A stretch of 64,000 nucleotides of DNA. Source: a virus. Shown here one piece after another: positions 14,544 to 22,815 of the stretch. Where the stretch lies: positions 1 through 64,000 of the IMG/VR virus record IMGVR_UViG_3300017725_000001. One strand, given 5' to 3'. The notes under the pieces are model-generated. The model saw only the letters and a program-made list of their open reading frames with translations. It was not told where the DNA came from and did not search any database. Position 1 is the stretch's first letter. Every line of letters begins with the position of its first letter. Both the position numbers and the translations under genes were made by a program.

Positions 14544-15647
14544 TTATTGCCAAGGAAATGTTTGAAATTTAGGTAGCATATCTTGTGGTTCAATATCATC
14601 TACCCATATTGGTTTTGGCTTGTATTGACCTTGTGGATCTACATATGCTATCATAACCTTTTTGCCAAGGTTATTTGTTTTTATTAAACTTATAAAATTA
14701 TTCAATAATTGTACTCTTGTTTTTAAACTGTAGTAAAACGCCGTAGCTTGATAATCAAATATATTGCTTAAATGTATATAAACGTTACCTACGTTATCAG
14801 CTATTGTTCTTACTAATTTTTCATTATCTTTAGTATTAAAGAAATCATGTTTGTAATAATTATATTCTATTCCAGGAAATTCAGAATCAAACCATAGATC
14901 AAAACCTTCTTGTTCATCTAGTAAGTATTGCATATCATTTTTCATCCTAGCACCACGTGTTATAAATGCTTCTTGATGTATACTAGGTGACATAGATTTA
15001 ATTAATTTGTCTACAAAACTTAAAACATCTTGTTGATGTCCATCCCATTCAGTAACCCAACGTTTTGCATTTATTAATGCTATGTTGCTTATATCTACAA
15101 CATCTACATTTGTACCTGCTCTAAAGTTTAAAGAAAATGGATACAGTATAGGATTTAATCCACCAGCACTTGTAATTAATTTTGTAAACTTAATATCTTT
15201 ATCTGCTGACATATAACGTCTAGCAAGATTTGCATTATCTGTATTTGCTACAAATGAAACTTGTAAATTTAACATATCAATTAATCTTGACATATTATTA
15301 GTATCTGGATTATTAAAGTCTAACACACCATCAAATGAACTAGGAAATATTACCGTACCAGTTTCTGCTTTTGATACCTCTGTCATAAACTGGCTAAAGT
15401 TAGGAAATACTTGTCCTTGCTTTATAACTAATACTCTTTTAAAACCATTTATGTCAGCTATATTTCTCAAGTCATCTACAGAGTCTCCAATGAATTGTTG
15501 TACTCCATAATCTTCTAATTGTTTATGATAATACTCAATTAAATTCTGAGAAAAGCCTTTCACAAAGCCATCTAGATCATCATGTAGGTGCCAACCTACA
15601 CATATATCTAAACTGTGTGCTTTTAAATTTTTTAAATGTTCTCTCAT
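14544..15647 (-). CDS. Hypothetical protein of the accessory island
   Basis: 367 residues from the ATG at 15647, which overlaps the upstream stop as ATGA; a TTG nine bases earlier is less likely. It appears two-domain alpha/beta: an N-terminal part with FKRVLVIKQGQVF and TGTVIFPSSFDGVLDF, and a C-terminal part with VDVVDISNIALINAKRW and GNVYIHLSNIFDYQ. The latter recalls class I methyltransferase strands, a weak impression only. No family assigned. Confidence 0.55.
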   Translation of the reverse strand: MREHLKNLKAHSLDICVGWHLHDDLDGFVKGFSQNLIEYYHKQLEDYGVQQFIGDSVDDLRNIADINGFKRVLVIKQGQVFPNFSQFMTEVSKAETGTVIFPSSFDGVLDFNNPDTNNMSRLIDMLNLQVSFVANTDNANLARRYMSADKDIKFTKLITSAGGLNPILYPFSLNFRAGTNVDVVDISNIALINAKRWVTEWDGHQQDVLSFVDKLIKSMSPSIHQEAFITRGARMKNDMQYLLDEQEGFDLWFDSEFPGIEYNYYKHDFFNTKDNEKLVRTIADNVGNVYIHLSNIFDYQATAFYYSLKTRVQLLNNFISLIKTNNLGKKVMIAYVDPQGQYKPKPIWVDDIEPQDMLPKFQTFPWQ

Positions 15648-16027
15648 TCGTCCCAATGCATTTTGTTATTTTTCTGCCTAGAATACTCTATTTTTAATTT
15701 TAACATTTCTGCTACAGAAAATCTAAAGTTATATCTTTTAAAACTTACAGTTACATAACTTGCTGGTAAACGTGCTGGTCTAGGACCACAGTCATTGTAA
15801 TACCACCAAATCTTACCACAGTCTTTTGATTGCATACCTTGTATGCCATCTTCTGTTTTCCATTTAGCAAGTATTTCTTCAAATTGATCTTGTGTTACTG
15901 CAAAATTTGTAACTATGTAATCAGTAATTTTAAAAGATACTTTTACTTTCTTTTCTTCTTTAAAAAGATATATTTTAATTAAATCAGAAAATAAAACTAC
16001 GTTGTTATGATCTAAGATTGTATTCAT
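15644..16027 (-). CDS. Hypothetical protein of the accessory island
   Basis: 127 residues, with a Trp/Tyr/Cys-rich middle (DCGKIWWYYNDCGPRPARL) between beta-like segments. It overlaps the upstream gene by 23 bases and the downstream one by four, so it is coupled to both. No family recognised. Confidence 0.5.
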   Translation of the reverse strand: MNTILDHNNVVLFSDLIKIYLFKEEKKVKVSFKITDYIVTNFAVTQDQFEEILAKWKTEDGIQGMQSKDCGKIWWYYNDCGPRPARLPASYVTVSFKRYNFRFSVAEMLKLKIEYSRQKNNKMHWDE

Positions 16028-16757
16028 TTGTTAACTCTGTTGCTACTGTTTCATCAATCTCTTGATGAGTTTGAAAATCTTCATAATATTGATTTATCCA
16101 ATTTTGATCTGGTGCATCAATACCTATAGTTTTCCATAATGTATCTAAACCTTCTAGTGTTGTCCATTGACTTTGTTTAAGAATAATATCTCCTTCACAC
16201 TCGTCAATAAGATTGTTATAAGCCTTTTTAGATTGAAACTTATCTACTACTTCTTTTACTCCAGGCCATGCATGACTATCTGTACTATTATTATTATTTT
16301 TTGAGTCTAACATAAGAGTATTATATTCTCTTGCCGCCCAATGTACTACGTTTCCATCCCATTCGTCTATAGCAGTTCTAATCATAATAACAGGAAGTTC
16401 TCTACTCCACTTCCAAATGTCTTTATAATTTTGGGCGTGTAATAGTACTGCAATACTTTTATTATTAATTAAGTTTAATAGTCCATCTAATTGTGGTACT
16501 GTAATTTCCATGGTGTTTCTTATGTTGTAATTGTAATATTGACTGTCACCTCCTTCTATATTCCAATAATCATCATGTACTCTTATTTTACCTAAGATAC
16601 CAGGTTCGTGATCTATAGATTTGCCGTCAAGTTCATATGAAGCCCAATGTTCTCCTGCTTGACTTGTGCCATGTAGATTTGGACTGTTGTTTAGCAAATA
16701 AGGTACTTCCATTTGACTAAGACAGCTATGACTGCATACTAGATATAATGTGTTCAT
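16005..16757 (-). CDS. Hypothetical protein, possibly related to the P-loop-like family of 18795-20205
   Basis: 250 residues. It begins MNTLYLVCSHSCLSQMEVPYL, a short strand plus Ser/His loop in the place where sulfotransferase-like proteins hold phosphate, and has ELPVIMIRTAIDEWDG in the middle. The resemblance to the two related genes at 18.8-20.2 kb is weak. No function can be claimed. Confidence 0.45.
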   Translation of the reverse strand: MNTLYLVCSHSCLSQMEVPYLLNNSPNLHGTSQAGEHWASYELDGKSIDHEPGILGKIRVHDDYWNIEGGDSQYYNYNIRNTMEITVPQLDGLLNLINNKSIAVLLHAQNYKDIWKWSRELPVIMIRTAIDEWDGNVVHWAAREYNTLMLDSKNNNNSTDSHAWPGVKEVVDKFQSKKAYNNLIDECEGDIILKQSQWTTLEGLDTLWKTIGIDAPDQNWINQYYEDFQTHQEIDETVATELTNEYNLRS

Positions 16758-16758
16758 T

Positions 16759-17010
16759 CTATTCCTTTGTTAATTTTCTTTTTTCTCTAATGGCTTCTTG
16801 TAAATCAAGTATTTGTTCGTTTTCTATTAGTCTGATAATAGTTTCAGTTACGCCAATGTCTTGTTGTATCATACCTAATTTAGCCATTAGTTTTTCAAGC
16901 TCTACAGTATAAAACTTTAATTCTTTTTTCTTTCGGTCACGTTGATCATAGATATCGGTAATATCTATTATTAATTTAGTTGACTTTGAGTTGTGTCCTA
17001 TTAAACTCAT
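16759..17010 (-). CDS. Coiled-coil small protein
   Basis: 83 residues from the ATG at 17010, which has GGAG at the right distance; a GTG at 17022 would overlap that site. Most of the protein is a charged heptad-like helix (YTVELEKLMAKLGMIQQDIG, LIENEQILDLQEAIREKRK). A folded leader element lies just upstream. Role unknown. Confidence 0.55.
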   Translation of the reverse strand: MSLIGHNSKSTKLIIDITDIYDQRDRKKKELKFYTVELEKLMAKLGMIQQDIGVTETIIRLIENEQILDLQEAIREKRKLTKE

Positions 17011-17020
17011 CTTACTCTCC

Positions 17021-17099
17021 ACTAAATAGGTTTTTCCGATGGCTTTAGTCCTATAGGATTTTCAATCCCGGGCCAAGATAACCTACTATACTATTTAGT
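17021..17099 (-). promoter_or_regulatory. Late-type box and folded leader candidate
   Basis: The minus strand has CTAAATAG near 17091-17098, then a leader with TAGGTT 17027-17032 pairing with AACCTA 17080-17085, and inside it GGATT 17056-17060 pairing with AATCC 17064-17068. ACTAAATAG 17021-17029 can alternatively pair with CTATTTAGT 17091-17099. It ends just before the GGAG of the gene at 17010. Confidence 0.35.
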
Positions 17100-17814
17100 T
17101 AAACTCTTTAGCCGTAAATATACTATAACCTATCTTATGAGTTATACCTTCAGCTACAAAGTTTGATGCAGAATGTATTCTACCCATATCAAATATAATA
17201 GCATTTCCTGGTACCCATGGAATTACTTTTTCTACAGTTAAACCATGTAATGACTCATAAGGTAAATGACTCAAGTACTTTTGATGTATTTCTTTGTCAA
17301 AAGGTTTATCAGTATAATTAATGATATTTGAATAATCAGTTAAACTTTTATTGTAATAGCTTTCAGGTACCGGATCGTATCCTCTAAATAATTTAACAGG
17401 ACCATCTAAATATGCTTGATCAAATGTTACAAAATTTGTTTGCTTACTTATTTCTAAAGGTAATACCAAAGTTTTATATATAGGATAAATTTTTTCTTCA
17501 TAGTCGTCATTGTGTGCAATATGAGGTTTTTCAACTCTAAATATATTACTACCCCATACATAACAATTTGATCCTAAAATATCCCATACTAACTCTTGAA
17601 CTGGATTAAACCATTCTTGTTTCTCGTCTCTATCTGGACTATAATTCATTACAACAGGTCCTTGTGATCCTGATTGTTTATATTTTATAATTTTTTCAGA
17701 TCCACGAAAATACTCTAACAAATATTCAATCATTGACGGTGTAACTGCACCAACTAGATACTTAGAAGGTTTATATCTGTCTAATATTTTTTCTTTATCT
17801 TCTTGCGTTCTCAT
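17095..17814 (-). CDS. 2OG-Fe(II) oxygenase-like protein
   Basis: 239 residues from the ATG at 17814, which has AGGAG seven bases upstream and overlaps the previous stop as TAATG. The beta-helix oxygenase pattern is visible: HND in KPHIAHNDDYEE, a strand YKTLVLPLE, then GNAIIFDMGRIHSASNF with the distal His. The usual 2-oxoglutarate-binding Arg appears replaced by Lys (THKIGYSIF), as in some relatives. Substrate unknown; it follows the FNR and a small membrane protein gene. Confidence 0.65.
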   Translation of the reverse strand: MRTQEDKEKILDRYKPSKYLVGAVTPSMIEYLLEYFRGSEKIIKYKQSGSQGPVVMNYSPDRDEKQEWFNPVQELVWDILGSNCYVWGSNIFRVEKPHIAHNDDYEEKIYPIYKTLVLPLEISKQTNFVTFDQAYLDGPVKLFRGYDPVPESYYNKSLTDYSNIINYTDKPFDKEIHQKYLSHLPYESLHGLTVEKVIPWVPGNAIIFDMGRIHSASNFVAEGITHKIGYSIFTAKEFN

Positions 17815-18023
17815 TACCATACTCCTAACACTTTACCATTACCTGCTATAATAAAAATACAAGTAACAATGTGTAGTACTATCCAAAACGTTCTTGCTAT
17901 TAATGCTTTCTTTACATCAGTTTGTCTAATAGGAAGGAACTCTGGCTTGTCTTCATCATTGAGCCCAATTGGCATACCAACTGTCCTTGCCCAAGTTTTA
18001 AGCCAACGTCGTTGCCCACTCAC
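17814..18023 (-). CDS. Small membrane protein following ferredoxin reductase
   Basis: 69 residues starting at a GTG that overlaps the FNR stop as GTGA. A basic N-terminus (SGQRRWLKTWARTVG), a polar middle and one membrane helix (TFWIVLHIVTCIFIIAG) near the end. The direct coupling to FNR suggests it may anchor or support the reductase, which is inference. Confidence 0.6.
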   Translation of the reverse strand: MSGQRRWLKTWARTVGMPIGLNDEDKPEFLPIRQTDVKKALIARTFWIVLHIVTCIFIIAGNGKVLGVW

Positions 18024-18802
18024 CCTACAAACGCCTTTTCTAGTACATAACTTCCTGGCTCCTTCATGGTGCCTTCTGTGAATCCTCGATCTTCTAAGAA
18101 TTCTTTTAATTCTAAATTCATAGGCATTGAACCGCAAATCATGACTCTATCGTTTTCCGCATCTAACGGTTCTAGCCCTAGTTTCTTTTGAATCTTACCT
18201 TCGTATAGTGCGGTTGTAACTCGTCCTTCGTTTTCACTTTCCTCACGTGTAGTGGTCATATATGTACAAAGTTTGTTTTGTGTTATCTGTCCATATATTG
18301 GATCATCGTTCAACCCTTCTAAATATTCTTTAAAAGGTAGTTCTTTTAAATTTCTTGCTCCCCATACTATAATAACCTTTTCATAATGTTTATAAGTATC
18401 TAATCCTCTAGCAATACTCATAAATGGTGCTATACCAGTACCTGTAGCCATCAAGTATAAGTTACGTCCAGGTAACATATTTTGATTAATTAATGTTCCT
18501 GTACTTTTTGTATTTACTTCAATTTCGTCACCAATTTTAATATCTTTTAACTTACTAGTTAGTGGTCCATCTGGAATTTTAATACTATAAAACTCTAAAT
18601 GCTCTTGATGATTAGGGCTTACTACACTATAAGCTCTCATGATGGGTTTATTTCTTTGTAATTTTTCTGACCAATTATCTAACCCTACCATCATAAACTC
18701 ACCATCAATGAATCTAGTTCCTGGGTCTCTTGTAGTCTTAAAATAAAACAATGTGTCAGTATAATGTTTTACTTCTAATACTCTTTCTTTTATTTTAGCC
18801 AT
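18020..18802 (-). CDS. fpr: Ferredoxin--NADP+ reductase
   Basis: 260 residues, the length of bacterial Fpr-type reductases. FAD-binding RAYSVVSP, NADP-binding ATGTGIAPFMS and VMICGSMPMNLELKEFL, and a C-terminal aromatic/hydrophobic end (YVLEKAFVG) are all present. It moves electrons between NADPH and ferredoxin or flavodoxin. In a phage it could supply reductant to ribonucleotide reductase or oxygenases, or shift host redox; no ferredoxin gene is seen in the window. Confidence 0.92.
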   Translation of the reverse strand: MAKIKERVLEVKHYTDTLFYFKTTRDPGTRFIDGEFMMVGLDNWSEKLQRNKPIMRAYSVVSPNHQEHLEFYSIKIPDGPLTSKLKDIKIGDEIEVNTKSTGTLINQNMLPGRNLYLMATGTGIAPFMSIARGLDTYKHYEKVIIVWGARNLKELPFKEYLEGLNDDPIYGQITQNKLCTYMTTTREESENEGRVTTALYEGKIQKKLGLEPLDAENDRVMICGSMPMNLELKEFLEDRGFTEGTMKEPGSYVLEKAFVG

Positions 18803-19523
18803 CGTATACGTCCATTTTATCCTTAATTAATTCTTTCCAATTTCTTAATGGGGCTGAATTTAATGCTTTAGCAACTTTACTGTATTCTTCATCATCGTAA
18901 TCAAACATTAATTTTCCTATGTCAACAGTACATACCGGACAATATTTTTTAATCATTTCAGTTTGAACCCGTTGCTCTTGTAGGTTGTCTTCTAATAATA
19001 ATTTATTCTTTAATTCACCGTACGGTCTTAATTTATTTGCTCTTTTAATTATCTTTCTAAAATGCTGAGGATCTCTAGCATCTAACAGATACAAACAATC
19101 TGGTCTTACTTTATCTAATATTTGTTCAAAACCGCCTTCCTTAATAGCTTCTTTTACATTATGTAATAAGTTTGGTTTACAAGCAATCTTAGTAAAATTT
19201 GTTACATTTTTAAGTCTTCTTTTTTCTTTACTAGCAGTTATATATGAATGTATAACGTGTTGTTCCCAATCTCTGGTATCATCATTTGAATGTAAATGAG
19301 ATGTATGCCTAGATTTTCCTTTTATTACTTTCCAAAGATTATGTTGCTCTATTGAATAGTGTAGAGGCTTATCAGTTTTTTGCCCCCAAAATTTATCTAT
19401 CATTCTATCTCTACCCCAACATTGGGAATCTAAAAATCCATCATGTTGAGACATAAACCACAAAAACATATTACCACTCATACAGGCTGTATGCATAAGT
19501 AAATGACATTCTACTTTATTCAC
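18795..19523 (-). CDS. P-loop/sulfotransferase-like protein, paralogue A
   Basis: 242 residues. It shares with the next upstream gene an N-terminus of the form ECHL..H....GN.F.WF...H.G and a C-terminus D(I/V)..L.F.YD.E.Y..V...L.S.P..NW. The strand-loop-helix start and D-x-x-x-L-F end resemble sulfotransferase-type P-loop proteins, but a clear phosphosulfate site is not proven. It overlaps FNR by eight bases. Confidence 0.5.
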   Translation of the reverse strand: MNKVECHLLMHTACMSGNMFLWFMSQHDGFLDSQCWGRDRMIDKFWGQKTDKPLHYSIEQHNLWKVIKGKSRHTSHLHSNDDTRDWEQHVIHSYITASKEKRRLKNVTNFTKIACKPNLLHNVKEAIKEGGFEQILDKVRPDCLYLLDARDPQHFRKIIKRANKLRPYGELKNKLLLEDNLQEQRVQTEMIKKYCPVCTVDIGKLMFDYDDEEYSKVAKALNSAPLRNWKELIKDKMDVYDG

Positions 19524-20205
19524 CTATTAATTCCTTTGCATATTTTAATTTGTAATTCCAGTTATCTATAGGTCCTGATTTTAAGTATCTTAAAACATTT
19601 CTATATTGTTCTATATCGTATTTAAATAAAAGACCATCAACATCTACATCACATATTGTATAATCTTTTCTAATATTATTTATAGCTTCACTTGCAATGT
19701 CGTGTTGCTCTAAAAGATAGTCAACACTAAACTCTTCATTATGTGTATTTAATAGTTTTAATCTAGCTACAAGTTTCTCAAAAAATTCTGTATTATTTCT
19801 ATCAACTGTTAAATTATATATAACTGTTGGATTAATTTTTTTATATAAATCTAATTTATATAATTTATGTGGTGCATGAATATGTGTTTTTAATACTATC
19901 TTACGAAAATTAAGTTCTGGCAACCAATCGTGTTCTTTTTGTCTTTTAATGATACTTTCTAAAAACTCTTCCCAAGTATTATCTTCTACAAACCATTTAT
20001 GATAATCATCTGGTCTAAAATGAAAGTAACCTTTATCAAAGTTTTCTTTACTGTAGTCTCCTTGATCTTCAGTATTACTTTTTACTGTAAGTCTTGGACG
20101 TAAAGGGGCAGGTAAGCCTCCTTTATGTAGGTTAAAGAACCATGTAAATAAATTTCCATAATACCCTTGACTGTGTACACACAGATGGCATTCTATATTT
20201 TTCAT
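19516..20205 (-). CDS. P-loop/sulfotransferase-like protein, paralogue B
   Basis: 229 residues from the ATG at 20205, which overlaps the upstream stop as ATGA; the longer frame to 20241 is not needed. It starts MKNIECHLCVHSQGYYGNLF and ends with CDVDVDGLLFKYDIEQYRNV, parallel to the neighbouring gene at 18795-19523, so the two look like an old tandem duplication. Activity unknown. Confidence 0.5.
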   Translation of the reverse strand: MKNIECHLCVHSQGYYGNLFTWFFNLHKGGLPAPLRPRLTVKSNTEDQGDYSKENFDKGYFHFRPDDYHKWFVEDNTWEEFLESIIKRQKEHDWLPELNFRKIVLKTHIHAPHKLYKLDLYKKINPTVIYNLTVDRNNTEFFEKLVARLKLLNTHNEEFSVDYLLEQHDIASEAINNIRKDYTICDVDVDGLLFKYDIEQYRNVLRYLKSGPIDNWNYKLKYAKELIGE

Positions 20206-20447
20206 TGAATCCAGTTTATTATTCCTCTGATTGCAAGACACAAATACATAAGTTCCATTAGAGCTCTAGGTATGTCTTTATCTTTATATCCCATATAAAC
20301 CCATATGCTACAACTAAAACAGGCTATACCCCAACCAATCCATTGAACTTCTGCATTACCACCTGACAAAAGAAATGCACTTAACATAGCAAGAATAAAT
20401 CCTACCCATCTCCATCCATCAATTTTATGATAGTAACGTATCTTCAT
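20202..20447 (-). CDS. Small membrane protein
   Basis: 81 residues from the ATG at 20447 with two to three hydrophobic segments (WVGFILAMLSAFLLSGG, WIGWGIACFSCSIWVYMG, LCLAIRGIINWI). The overall pattern recalls small transporter-like phage membrane proteins. It is the first gene after tRNA-Glu and a late-type box at 20478-20487, and is coupled to paralogue B. Confidence 0.55.
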   Translation of the reverse strand: MKIRYYHKIDGWRWVGFILAMLSAFLLSGGNAEVQWIGWGIACFSCSIWVYMGYKDKDIPRALMELMYLCLAIRGIINWIQ

Positions 20448-20477
20448 ATTTAGAATTTCTTTCAAAGTTAATTATAT

Positions 20478-20487
20478 GTTATTTATG
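20478..20487 (-). promoter_or_regulatory. Late-type promoter box CATAAATAAC
   Basis: CATAAATAAC lies in the gap between tRNA-Glu and the membrane protein gene at 20202-20447, about 30 bases before its ATG. Confidence 0.45.
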
Positions 20488-20500
20488 AAATTCTAAAGTT

Positions 20501-20576
20501 TGGTAGTCCGTAGGGGAATCGAACCCCTCTTTTCGCCGTGAAAGGGCGATGTCCTAAACCGATAGACGAACGGACC
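20501..20576 (-). tRNA. tRNA-Glu (UUC)
   Basis: Full cloverleaf on the minus strand, with anticodon loop CTTTCAC on a GGCGA/TCGCC-type stem, T-arm GGGGTTCGATTCCCC and an encoded CCA end. Read by eye; all four arms pair. Confidence 0.93.
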
Positions 20577-20581
20577 TTATA

Positions 20582-21097
20582 TTACTCGTGTTCACCTCCA
20601 GGATCATTTGGATCCAATGGAACTTTTTGTGCATTACCATGTTTATCTCTATAGATAGTATATGTTCTGCCTCGACCATATGAAGTATATCCACTAGCAA
20701 AATTTATTAATTTTGTAGGATTACGTTTTGCAGTTTCAAATGTTGCTACTGTAACTGCAATAGCACCTAACAATAGTGTATGTAATACCATGCTGAACAC
20801 ACCCATATACATACTACCTACAATAATGCCAAATACTGTACACCACATCCATGCCAATACTTGCATAATCATATGTCGTGTACTAAAATCTGGAATATTA
20901 CTTAATGGATTTCTCTTATCATCCATTACACTATTCCAACAATCATAAACCCATTCTCTCATATCTTTCACCTTTTCAAATTTTACTTTTTTAGGATAGT
21001 TAGCATCTGCACTATCTCTAAAATCTATTGCATCATACAGATCGTGAAACTTTTCAACAACCTTGTGATCTCTAAAGTATGCTGATACTTTATACAT
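20582..21097 (-). CDS. Membrane protein between tRNA genes
   Basis: 171 residues. A soluble N-terminal part with FRDHKVVEKFHDLYDAIDF, then hydrophobic helices at about 77-118 (MQVLAWMWCTVFGIIVG, HTLLLGAIAVTVATF), then a Gly/Tyr-rich tail (GYTSYGRGRTYTIYRD). It lies between tRNA-Glu and tRNA-Asp, probably in the same transcript. No family recognised. Confidence 0.6.
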   Translation of the reverse strand: MYKVSAYFRDHKVVEKFHDLYDAIDFRDSADANYPKKVKFEKVKDMREWVYDCWNSVMDDKRNPLSNIPDFSTRHMIMQVLAWMWCTVFGIIVGSMYMGVFSMVLHTLLLGAIAVTVATFETAKRNPTKLINFASGYTSYGRGRTYTIYRDKHGNAQKVPLDPNDPGGEHE

Positions 21098-21115
21098 TAC
21101 TTCTCCAATTCTTAA

Positions 21116-21192
21116 TGGCGAGAGTGAAGGGACTCGAACCCTCGGCCTTCTGCGTGACAGGCAGACGCTCTAACCAACTGAGCTACACCCCC
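21116..21192 (-). tRNA. tRNA-Asp (GUC)
   Basis: Cloverleaf with acceptor GGGGGTG and two G-U pairs, anticodon stem-loop TCTGC-CTGTCAC-GCAGA, T-arm GAGGGTTCGAGTCCC-type and encoded CCA. It starts about seven bases after the predicted +1 of a consensus promoter. Confidence 0.93.
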
Positions 21193-21205
21193 AATTTAAG
21201 TTTTA

Positions 21206-21234
21206 ATTATACTACTGTTTTACTGAAATGTCAA
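21206..21234 (-). promoter_or_regulatory. Early (sigma70 consensus) promoter for tRNAs
   Basis: TTGACA 21229-21234, 17 bp, TATAAT 21206-21211: a perfect consensus. It drives tRNA-Asp, the membrane protein gene and tRNA-Glu. Confidence 0.85.
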
Positions 21235-21241
21235 GACTAGA

Positions 21242-21712
21242 TTATTTTCGTTTTGGTTTGCACCAAGTCTCTTTTTTGTCGCCATAATATTCTCTGGCAA
21301 AGCCGTTTTCAATAAGCATATGTCTAAGACTTTTACCATCAATAATAATGTCGCCTAACACTCTGCCACCAAATTTATCCCATTTAGCAATCGCTACTTG
21401 TAATTTTTTAGCATTGTTTAATTGATCTTTGGTAAACTGTGATGCTTCTTCACCCCACTTGGCTTCTGATTCGCATTCAGCTCTCCAACCTTTTTCTGGC
21501 GTGTCAACTCCATATACTCTTATACTTAATTCTTGTTTGAGTGGTGCCGGAAGAAATGGCGCCGCAAATGCTACTGTATCTCCATCAATCACTCTAGTAA
21601 TTTCGTAATTGTATACTTTCATTTCAACTTCTTTTGCTACTGCTGGCCCAAATAATAATTGAGCTATTGTAAGTATTGTTGCCAATCCTAGTATAATATA
21701 TACGTTTCTCAT
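21242..21712 (-). CDS. Exported staphylococcal nuclease-like protein
   Basis: 156 residues. An N-terminal signal-like helix (VYIILGLATILTIAQLLFG then PAVAKE) implies export or membrane anchoring. The SNase core is intact: ITRVIDGDTV, RVYGVDTPEKG with Asp and Glu, and DKFGGRVLGDIIIDG with Arg. Two cysteines flank the end and may form a disulfide. It could degrade DNA in the periplasm. Compare the leaderless, altered copy at 8681-9040. Confidence 0.85.
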   Translation of the reverse strand: MRNVYIILGLATILTIAQLLFGPAVAKEVEMKVYNYEITRVIDGDTVAFAAPFLPAPLKQELSIRVYGVDTPEKGWRAECESEAKWGEEASQFTKDQLNNAKKLQVAIAKWDKFGGRVLGDIIIDGKSLRHMLIENGFAREYYGDKKETWCKPKRK

Positions 21713-21735
21713 TTTAATGTTTTCCTATTCTATTA

Positions 21736-21744
21736 GTATTTATA
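21736..21744 (-). promoter_or_regulatory. Late-type promoter TATAAATAC
   Basis: Consensus box at the end of the gene at 21740-22684 and about 24 bases before the exported nuclease ATG. Confidence 0.55.
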
Positions 21745-22684
21745 GATATTGTGAAAATGTTTCTGTATATAACTGTTTTTTCTGTTTATATACTTTAATA
21801 TAATCAATTAAATATTTTTTTAGTCTAAAAGAATTAACTATTCCCAAATATGCCATAATGTCTTCTGTTTTAGTAAACCAGTCATCTCCAACAACAATAT
21901 GATCTATTTCTTTATTTGTATATGAGAAAAGTGTTTCTGTAAAATCTGCTTCTTGGCTTTTTACTTCAAATAGTCTTTTATGATCTTCTGCATCAATAAA
22001 ATCAATATCATCTTTACCATTTTCTAATGCAGTTCTTAAATCGTTATGAGCAAAATTTAATTGCCACATATATTTTAAATCTCCATCTTTCCATCTACGT
22101 AACATAGCATCATGATATTTTTTATACCAAACTTCTTTCCAATTTTCAACACTGGTATGTTCTTGTATCCATGATTCAGTTTGTTCAATAATATCATCTG
22201 GAGTTTCAATCCAAGCGAATGCATACTGGCTTATATAAAAAAACATCTGTTCTTCAACACTATTATCAACTAATAAAGTTTTGTCTGCTTTGATTATAGT
22301 TTCTGGATTAACTAAATTGCCGCCATAGTTACTCCAAACAAAATAATCAAATTTACTTTTATCTTTAATAAAAGGTTTTGTTACATCAATAGTTCCTTCA
22401 TGGGCTGGATTGTGCTTAACTAGTTTTCCATTTACTACAACACTCTGCGGTACATTGCTAGGCTGTTGATTTGTTGTTTCTAGTAGTGTTAATGATTTTC
22501 TATGTTTTTCATGATAAGGCGATTGACTATCTTCTATTAATACACCGCCTACGTGATGTCCTCTAGGTCTACAATACCCATCATTAAATGCATATAGTTC
22601 TGGACCTATGTTTAATTCTTGTGATAACCACCAGTTAATTGCTGGTGCTGAACCTGTATTATTTTGGTATATAATTATATCCAT
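21740..22684 (-). CDS. Hypothetical protein between tRNA genes
   Basis: 314 residues from the ATG at 22684. A longer frame runs back through tRNA-Ala and is rejected. The start MDIIIYQNNTGSAPAINWWL has a strand-loop-helix form like the P-loop-like proteins at 18.8-20.2 kb, and the middle is acidic and aromatic. No firm family. It sits directly after tRNA-Ala. Confidence 0.55.
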   Translation of the reverse strand: MDIIIYQNNTGSAPAINWWLSQELNIGPELYAFNDGYCRPRGHHVGGVLIEDSQSPYHEKHRKSLTLLETTNQQPSNVPQSVVVNGKLVKHNPAHEGTIDVTKPFIKDKSKFDYFVWSNYGGNLVNPETIIKADKTLLVDNSVEEQMFFYISQYAFAWIETPDDIIEQTESWIQEHTSVENWKEVWYKKYHDAMLRRWKDGDLKYMWQLNFAHNDLRTALENGKDDIDFIDAEDHKRLFEVKSQEADFTETLFSYTNKEIDHIVVGDDWFTKTEDIMAYLGIVNSFRLKKYLIDYIKVYKQKKQLYTETFSQYL

Positions 22685-22701
22685 ATGAATCTCTTTTTTA
22701 A

Positions 22702-22777
22702 TGGTGGAGGATACAGGAATCGAACCTGCGACCTCCTGAATGCAAATCAGGCGCTCTCCCAACTGAGCTAATCCCCC
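22702..22777 (-). tRNA. tRNA-Ala (UGC)
   Basis: Cloverleaf with acceptor GGGGGAT, anticodon stem-loop CCTGA-TTTGCAT-TCAGG, T-arm GCAGGTTCGATTCCTGT and encoded CCA. Confidence 0.94.
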
Positions 22778-22812
22778 AAAAAAAAGTTAACACACCTAAA
22801 TGTGTTAACTAA
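22778..22812 (-). terminator. Rho-independent terminator
   Basis: Stem AGTTAACACA 22785-22794 with TGTGTTAACT 22801-22810, six-base loop, followed on the minus strand by eight Ts. It ends the gene at 22816-23022 immediately before tRNA-Ala, whose expression must need read-through or another start. Confidence 0.9.
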
Positions 22813-22815
22813 AGT

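Noticed and set aside
17027-17085. A possible sixth tRNA near 17.05 kb
   Set aside because: The TTCAATCC part recalls a T-arm, but no anticodon stem or acceptor pairing can be made.
22685-22762. N-terminal extension of the gene at 21740
   Set aside because: This part reads through tRNA-Ala; the internal ATG at 22684 is the sensible start.
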